From contig JABLUY010000003.1 in assembly GCA_013306675.1 (NCBI GenBank), forward strand, positions 70,896-134,895: 64,000 nucleotides of DNA. Reading direction: 5' to 3'. Both the position numbers and the translations under genes were made by a program. Below are positions 42,801 to 51,800 of this stretch, one piece after another (the first letter of the stretch is position 1; the number at the start of each line of letters is the position of its first letter). The notes beneath the pieces were generated by a model. That model searched no databases and was not told where the DNA came from. It saw nothing but the letters and a program-made list of their open reading frames with translations. This DNA is from Thraustochytrium sp. TN22. Taxonomy: Eukaryota; Sar; Bigyra; Thraustochytrida; Thraustochytriidae.

Positions 42801-45800
42801 CTTGGTTGTCACGAAGAAGCGGAACTCGTCCGCATAGTCGATTTCCTTGTCGCCCAGCTTGATCACCTTGCGGTTGCCCATCTTGATGATACTCTTGGTC
42901 AGCACCGGCTCGATGGTAGGGTCCAGCTCCTCCCCCACGTCCTGCAGCAAGTACGCCTGGCCCAGCTGCAGCGCCGTCTCCAGCTTGCGCACGAAGTCCG
43001 GCTGCTTGAGCGTGCAAATGACCACGTCCTTGTTGGCATTCTTGATCCACTTGTTCGCCTGGCCCTGCGGATCGATCATAAGCGGCCAGCGCCGCCCGCG
43101 CGTCGTGATGACGCCGTTCTCCACCGAGAAGTTGTCGCCCGGCAGCCCGGCCAGGTTCCAGTTGCGCACATCCGTAGGCTTGGCCAAAAAGTCCGCAAAG
43201 TCGAAGCCCGGGGAGAACGGCACGCCCAGACGCTGCGTCGCCGCGAGCCACTGCTTCACCAGACGCTCGCGGTACACCGTGTCGAACGGACCGGCGTACG
43301 AGAGGAAGGCCGCTGCCACAAGCGCATCGCCCGCCAGGTCGTGCATCGACTTGTCAAAGGTCCCGATGGACGCCTCCCAGCGCACGCGCTCGCCCGAGAG
43401 ACCAGACACGAGCTTGTCGGCGCGGTCCAGCTTGTTTTCCAGGCTCTCCGCCTCGTCGCGCAGCGCGTTCTTCTGGTTCACCGAGGTCGTGTACTTGTCG
43501 TTGAGCTCGTCCACCTTTGCGATCACGATCGCGAGCTCGTCCTGCGCCGACTTGAGCTGCGCCTGGGCGGACGCAAGCTTGTCCATGGCGCCCTTGAGCT
43601 TGGCGCGCTTGGGCGCCACCTCGCGGAAGACCACCGAGTACAGCTCGATTGCCAGCACCCACGTGCACAGCGCGGCCGCGGCCAGCGACTTGGTCCGGAC
43701 CTGGTCTGCAGTGAAGTCGGGCCGGTTCGTGTACGCCTTGAGCTTGGTCAGCGTCTTGTTCTGCACGTTGTCCTTGTCGAAAGACTTGATCTGCGCGAGG
43801 AAGTTGGGCTCGCTGATCTTCTTCTTCGCCGTCGCCCAGTCCGGTTTGAGGTTGAAGATGAGCATCACGGCGTTCAGCACCATCTCCACGGCCGGCGGGG
43901 GTGACGCGTAAGCCTTGACCTCCGAGATCGAGCCCTTGTCGAGCTTGTCGACCTCCGCCATGGCCGATTCCAGCGCCGGCAGAGCCTTGCCGAGGTCCTT
44001 CTCGGCGTCCTCCGCGATCACCTTGCACTCGGCCTCCTCCGTGGAGATGCGAGCGGCCTGTGCCTCGACCTGCTTCTTGCGCTCGTCGGCGCTACGCTGC
44101 TCGCCCACGATCACCACGAGCAGCTCCTCGCATTCCTTCTGCGCTTCGGCCACGACCACCTTCTTGGCCTCGAGCTCCACGGACATCTCCTCGACTTGCG
44201 CCTTGCCCTCCTCGAGCTTCGTGAGACCGCCGCTCAACTTGGCGCGGTTCTCGCCGATCTCGCGCAGCTTCTCCTCGACAAGCTCGCGGTAGCTCTTGAC
44301 GAGCTCCAGGTAGTTCGTCGGCGTTACGTAGTTGTGGCGCTTGAGCTCCATGAGCATGGTCTCGCTCGCACGCGTCACGGACTCGTGCGTGAATGCGAAG
44401 ACGCGCCCGATGCGCCGCTTCAGGACCACCTCCTCCTTCTCGCCGTGGCCCAGCTTTGTGTCCGACAGGAAACGCGCGGCCACCTCCGTGAGCGCATCCG
44501 CCGGCCACGGGTGGAAGAAGTCGATCGTCGTGCAGTTCACCAGCGCCGGGTACATGCGGCAGCGGTTGCGGAAGCCGTCGCCAACCGGGCTCATGCACAG
44601 GATGATGTGGAGGTTCGTGCGCGTGCGTTCAATGAAGAACTCCCACAGCTTGTCGGCGGTCTCGATGACGCCCGCCTTCTTCGCGGCGGGTCGCACCGCC
44701 TCAAAGACCGCCATCTTTTCGTCCTTGGTGTACAGGTTCGGCACCTCGCCACTGCTGAGAATGTTGTTGAGGTCCTCCAGGAAGCTCTCCTCCTTGAGCT
44801 GAGTGTCGCTGAAGATGAAGGCCGTTGGCTTGTCCTCGCCGCCGGCCATCATGTACAGCGACTTGAGATCCTCATGAAACTCCGCAGACCGGTACTGCTT
44901 GGAGATTTCGATCTGGAATACCTTTTGCTCGCATGTGTACGCGGCCAGCCGGCTCAGACTCTGGCGACCGCTGCCGCCCACGCCTACAAGCATGCAGTTG
45001 CCACGCGGCTGCTTGATGACGCGCGAGATGCGGCACACATGGCCGATCGCGTCCTTGAACAGCACGAGGTCCATCGGAATAAAGCCGGGCTCCATGTTGT
45101 AGTCCTCCAGCTTCTCCTCGAAGAAGATCTTGAGCTTGGCGCGGTCCGTCACCTCTTCGTACGGCGCCTTGGCATCCTCCGCCGTGCCCACGGGCTCCGA
45201 CAGAAAATCGCAAAAGAGCGGGCCGGCCGGCGGCTTTCGGGCCTCCTTCGCCGCCGCTTCGCCGCCCTCGCCGCCTTCGCCGCCGTCTCCACCGCCACCG
45301 CCACCGCCGCCGTCCGCGCCGCCGCCGTCGTCGCCGTCGTCGCCATCAGCCTCGGCCGGCTCATCGTCGTCCTCTGCCGGCACCAGGTCATGAAAGCTGC
45401 CGGAGAAGACCGAGCTGAGCTGATCGTGCAGGAGGCCCTGGAAGACGCGCACGTCGTCGTAGCTGATGAAGCGGTCCGCAAAGACACGCATGGACTCGTG
45501 GATCCACATCCGCATGAAGGCCTCCTTGGTGTCGGTGGCCGCGCGGTCCGCGAGCAGCAGACCCTGCGTGATTCGCGAGACGTCGCGCATGTTGAACAGG
45601 TAGTGGCTCTTGGCAGGCGTGGGCAAGAAGGTGGCGCTGACCGCAAAGTACAGCTGCACGGTGGCCTTGGCCAGGCTCTCCCCCAAGCCCTTGACCTCCT
45701 CGTCGAAGTCGGCGAGTTTAGGCACGAGGATGGACGCGAAGATGCGCTCCATGTCGCGGCTCTTGGGCGCGGTGAAGTTGATAAGGTTGAAGCGGCTCTG

Positions 45801-48800
45801 CAGGCGGCCACTGATGACGCTGCGGCCACCGCCGGGCGGGCCCATAGCCACCATGAGCTGCATGTCCATGATGAAGCGCCAGGTCTGCTTGGCTCGCTCG
45901 TACCAGCCGCCGTAGTCGATCCACTGGCGGATGAGCTCGAGCGGCGGCTGCGAGCCGAAGAGATCCTTGCGGGGCATGTTGAAGTCGTCGACGAAGCAAA
46001 TGAGCTGCTTGCCGCCAGGCGGGCCGAACTTGTCCTTGGAGCGCTTTTCCATGCTACCCTCGATGATCTCCTGCGTGGTGAGCGAGGTGGTGGCGCTACT
46101 GAAGTTGACCACGAGCTTGGCGAACTTGCCGCCCTCGCCGCCGGTGAACTGGTCCAGCATCTGGCCCGCCAGCACCGTCTTGCCCGTGCCGGTGTCGCCC
46201 ACGAGCATGGTGGCCTTGTTGCCCTGCAGCAGGGTTTCCACCACAAAGGCGTTGCGCACCGTGTCCACGGTCGGGACTGTGATCTTGGCAAACTCGATGC
46301 CGCGCTGCGGACGCCAGCCGCTGGGCACACGCTCGTCCCAGAGCTTCCATTCCTTGGCCTTGGTGTCCACGAAGTAGTCATAGACCAGCTCGGCCGGCGG
46401 GAAGGTCGAGTCAATGTCGCGAAGGCAGCCGTCGAAGGCTTTTCGGCCCTCTGTGTCAGCGGACCCACCGAGCGACCAGACAGCGCAGAAGACGAACCAC
46501 TTCTCCGAGAGCGCTAAGTATTCCTCCGGGCTCGCGAACGGGCATACGTCGTTCTCCGGCGTGGCGAGGCAGTCGTACAGGTTGCAGAGCGAGATGACGG
46601 CGTTGAAGTCCGTCACCGGGATGAGCTCCGTCACCTTGCGCGCCTTGAAGGCGAGCAGCGGCAAGCAGTACTTGGCAAAGAGCCCGGCGAGGAACTTGGA
46701 GCGCGTGCCACGACCAAGCTTGCCGTCCTCGTCGCCACCCTGCTGCTGCTGCTGCGCACGGCCGGCCGAGCCGCCGCGCTCGTCCTCGGCGTCGAGGCGG
46801 CGCTCGATCCACGAGGTCGTGAACGGGCCCCAGCCCAGGTCATCCACGTCGAAGTAGATCATGCCGGCACGCGATACGGTAGCCGGCGAGGCGACCGAGA
46901 GGTCGCGCACCTCGAAGAGCAGCGACATGGAGCTGGACATGCCGATACGATCACCGTTGATGAGCGTGAGCGTCTTATTGTCGTCCATGACAGTGTTCAT
47001 GGACTCAATCCACAGCGTATCGACAGGGCCGTCGAGGATGATCCACTTCTCATCAGGCCGCTCGTCCTGCGCGCAGGCGCGGAAGACGTTGGACAGGATG
47101 CCGTCGCTCCACTCGAAGGTGGCCAGGTCAAAGGCACCGTACAGCTCGTTCATGGTGACCGACTTGGGGTTGAGCACGTACTCGCGCACGGGCTGAAACT
47201 CCTCGGGAACGCGCTTGGCCATGGCCGTGGTGGCGTCCGAGAGGCACTTCCAGCCGACCGACTTGCCACTGAGCGTCTTGCCGACCACCATGTTGCAGTG
47301 ACGTGTCAGCTTGGACTCGTACAGCTGCACAGACTTGGCCACGATACCCTCGTGGACCTGCAGGCCGCGTACCGAGAGGCTCTCGCGCATGGCCACAATG
47401 AGCTCGCCCTGCTCACTAGGGGGCGTCTCCATACCGGGAAAGAGGTCGTTGATGAGCAGCAAGAAGAGCTCCATGTCCTCGCGGATGAACTTGGGCACGT
47501 TCATGTCGCGGAGCGCGCGCAGGAGGATCAGCTCCTCGGACACGCTGGCGTCCGCGCGCTTGAGCGCGCCGGCGCACATGAGTACGCCGCGCAGGGAACG
47601 CAAACCAAAGTCGTAGTGGTCCTGCTTGGAGAGCTGCTGGATCATGAGCGCGTAGAGCGTGGTGGTCTTCTTGGCGAGGGGCTTGGCGTCGCGGAAGCCC
47701 TCGGCGGCCAGCATGACCTCGGCGATGAGCGCGAGGTCGGGCACCATCATGGACACGGGGCGGAAGAGTGCCGCCAGGTTGTCGGGCAGCTCGGTACGGC
47801 CGGCATAACCCGGGTTCATGGTGATGAAGATGCCGCAGCTCCAGCGGCAGCGCACCTCAATGCCCATGAAGTTGAAGCGGCGCTTGCGGGCCGCGATGGC
47901 GTTCATGATGGACATCACCTGCTGCGCAATGACGGAAAGCACCTCGATCTGGATGCGGTTGAACTCGTCGAAGCAGCCCCAGCCGCCGGTCTGCACGAGA
48001 CCGGAGAACATGCGACCCACAGACTTGTAGTCCATGGAATCGGAGCAGTTGAAGACGACGACATACTTGGCCAGGTTCTTGCCGAGATCCTTGACCGTCT
48101 CGGTCTTGCCCGTACCGGCAGGACCGGCCGGGGCGCCGCCGCGGTTCAGTGCGAGCGCCGTGACGAGCGTGAGCACGCAGCGGTCGGTGAGCGGCGTGAC
48201 GACGAGACGACCGTTGTTGCCTTGGTACTCGTAGCCAAACTCGATGCTCTGGTTGGTTTGGCGCACGATAAGGCCGCCAAACTCGCCCTCGTCCTTGTTC
48301 CAGTAAAAGCGAAGCTGCGAGAGCCAATCAAAGTCGTGGATGGACTGGCAGTTGGCCTTGATCATGCGATCCTGCACGTCGCGGTTGTGGATCTCCATGG
48401 TGATGAGCGCGACCAGCTTGCTGCGCTCGATACGCGTGAGCTGGCCGCGGACCATGTCGGCGAGGCGGTTCAGGTAGCTGACCTGCTTCTTCTTGGCCTG
48501 CTTGAGCGCCGACTTGTTGTTGCCCTTCATCATGGTCTCCAGCGCGCGGGTGCACTCGGCCGTCCACGCGATGGCGCCCACGGTGATGAGCAGCTGACCG
48601 GGCCAGTCCTTGATCCACTTTTCCTTCTTGCCGCGGTGCGCCTGCAGCGTGAGGCCGCACTGCTTGGCAACCGTGTCGAACATGCGCGCCTCGACGTCGT
48701 TGAGCCACATCTCGACAGGGCCGTCCACCACGACGGGCCGTGCGAGACCCACCTTTTCGCCGTCGTTGGAGATCATGGCGTGCGCCTCGTAGGTCTTGTT

Positions 48801-51800
48801 GCCCTGCTTGCCCGGCGCCACGAGCGTGAGCAGCTTGATGCCCACGAAGCACTTCTTGATGTGCTTCTGCACCTGGGTCGGGTCCTTTTGCTGACCGAGA
48901 ATCTCGAGCAGGTCGTCGTTGGAGAGGAAGTAGAAGCGCGGAAAGCTCTGACGCTTGGTCTCCAGGTACTGATCGAGGCTCTTCTGGATCTTTTCCAGCT
49001 TGGCGTCCATGCCCGTGAGCGTGTCGAGGATGCCCTCGCGCGTGCAGGCGCGCACGGCGTTGGGCTCGTCCACGATTTGTTGCGTGACGCGCTTGTAGTC
49101 GTCGTTGACCTGCGCGAAGAGCTTCGACTCCGTAGGCAGCTGGCGCTGAATATCTTCGGATGCCATGAAGATGGACTCCAGGTACATCCACTGTCGCTGA
49201 ACCTGAAGCAGGAGGTCGACGACCTCGCTGACCGACGACAGGTTGTGCTCCCAGCGTTCAATCTTGTCCTTGAAGGAGACGAAAAACTTGCTCGCCTTCA
49301 TGGTGGACAGCGCCACCTGGTTGTCTTCAAGCTGCGTGAACATCTCCTCGGTGGACTTGACCTTCCAGTAGACGTCCTTGTACTCGCCCATCTCGATGTT
49401 GATGGTGCTCCAGGTCTCTTCAATGGTCTTGAGCGACTGCTCGATGGCCAGCTCCTTGTTGGCGTTGGCGCTCATCTCCGAGATGAACTCGCCGTGCATG
49501 TGCAAGCCAAGAGAGAAGACGGCGGCCAGCGTGAAGGTGGCAGCGAATGGGTCGAAGTCCTTCTGGATCTCCGTCTTGAGCTGGTTCCAGTGACGGACGC
49601 GAATCGCCGGGTTTTTGAGGTCCTGGATGAGCGGCAGCGTCTGGCGGAACTGGTCAATGAGCTCCTTGAGGACTTGGTACGAGCCGAACTTCTTGGCACC
49701 GCCGGCCGAGCCCTGGTAGCCCTTCTCGCGCGCCAGCTTACCGATGGACTTGGTATACTGCGCGGCGCTCATCTCCATGTCGCCCAGGACAAGGTCGTCG
49801 AACTTGTTATCCTTCCACTGCTTCCACTGCTCGGTCCAGTCGTGCTTGAGCTGCCAGATCTGGGTCAGCACACCGAGCTCGGTCTCTGTCCACGCCAGCT
49901 CCTCCGATTCGGGCAGGTCGATTTGAAAGATGCCGAGGCCCGGCTTGAGGCGCTCCTCGTTGTCGCGGACAGAGGCGCACTTGGCCCGGCACTCCTCGAG
50001 CAGCGCGAAGGCCTCCTCGCTCTCGAAGTCACTCCCGTATGGCAGACGCGCCGTGGCCTCCTCGCGAAAGGCATCGACGCGCGTCGTGAAGCTTGTGAGC
50101 GCAGACTCGAGGTCCTTCTTCATGTTCTGCTTCTCGCGCTGCAGTGTGCCCTCGGACTGCTCCAGCACCGTGGTGAAGTGCGTCCAGGTCTCCGGCAGCG
50201 TGGTGAGCTTGTGCGTCTCGGCGTCCGAGACCTGGACGTCGAATTTGGCCAGGGTCTGGTACTTGGCCTCGAGCGGCTCGAAGCGCGCCTCGATGGCCGC
50301 GCGCTCGGCCATGAGCTCGTCCTTGAGGTGGATCTTGTCGCTGAGTTCGTCCAGGTTGAGCGGCTTGCTCAGCAGCGTCGCGGAGTGCTTGGCGAACATG
50401 GCATGGAGCTCCTCTAGCTCGGCGCGCGCGTTCTGGTTGAGCAGGCCGGTCAGCTTGTTTTGCCACTGCATGCAGTGGCTGATGAGCGACGACTTGAGCA
50501 GGTTGCAGTCGATGTTGACGAAGTTAATGGCGCTTGTCATGTCCTCGGCCTGGATGTCGCCCTGCTGCTCACGGTACCGCGTGATATCGACATCATACTG
50601 GGCAAGGGGCCGGTTCGCCTTGGCATAGCGACGGATGAAAGCGTCCTTGTCCAGGTCCCAGAGCGGCCGGTACTTGTCCCAGTAGGTGAGGTACTTTTGC
50701 AGCTCCGTGGCGCATGAGCTCATGCCGTTCATCACCTGTACCATGATCTTGAGAATGTCCTCGTCGTTCGAGATGGAGTCGTAGTAGCGACGGCGCTGGC
50801 GCGCGCGCTCCGCCTCGAGCTCCGACTGCTTCTCTGGGTCCGCGGTCACGTCCTTGAGTCGCGGCACGACCTTGACGGCGCTGATGAGGTCCTTGCAGAC
50901 GATGTTGATCTTCTGCGTAAGCTCCATCATGGTCGGGAAGAAGGCCACATTGTTGTTCTCCAACACGACGTTGATCTTGAAGAGCTGCTGCGGCTCAGTC
51001 TTGTTGTCGCCGTTGATGACACGCGCCAGCTCCTGGAGCGAGCGCTTCACGGCCTGGCGCAGCGCGTCTCCCAGCATCTTGTCGGTCTTGGCGACAAACT
51101 TTTGCCACTCGTGCTGCACCTCGACCGGGTGGCCCTCAAAGTTCTGCCGCAGCTCCTCCAGCGTCGTGGTGATTGCGGCATGCGCAGACTCGAAGCGCTG
51201 GCACGTGCGGTCGCGGTGGTCGCTCTGGCGCGCCGCGAAGGCTGCGCCCTCATAGACCGTGTTGCGCTGGATGTCGATGAGCAGACTCGTGCCGATGGCC
51301 TTGCACTGGCGGATGAGCGATGCCTTGCGCGCCTTGAAGTCGCGCACAATCTTGTGCGTCTCGGCGCATGTCTTGCACGCATCGCGAACGTACCACTCGA
51401 TGGTGCCCTTGGCGGCCCAGGTCAGCTTGCTGAGGCCCGGTGCGATCCGCCGGTCCAGCCGCCGGATGTGCTCCTGGAAGAGCCGGCGCTCCTCGGCATT
51501 CAGGTCGCTGATGACCGCGTTGTAGTCGCGCACCACCAGCATCACGTACTCGCGCGAGACGCGCAGGTCGTCCTTGCGGTTCGAGATGTCGTGCGCCACG
51601 TATGGGATTTGCACAGTGCCATTGAACTTCTCCCAGCCGCGCACCTCCTCGAAGAGGCGCAGCAGAAAGCGGTCGAAGTTGCACACGAGGAGGCCAGCAC
51701 CGTCCTTGTGCAGCTGCAGCTGCGCATGCTCTTGCTGCTGGTGCTGCGTCGTCTGCTGGCCGTCCGCGGCCGCGCCGGGGCCTTCGCCCTCGCCGCTCGC

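Noticed and set aside
47298-50417. 1039-codon open frame on the plus strand inside the dynein gene, with similar ones at 42369-43904, 44196-46517 and 51102-53306
   Set aside because: These are antisense shadows of dynein with Leu/Arg/His-rich translations and no recognisable domain.
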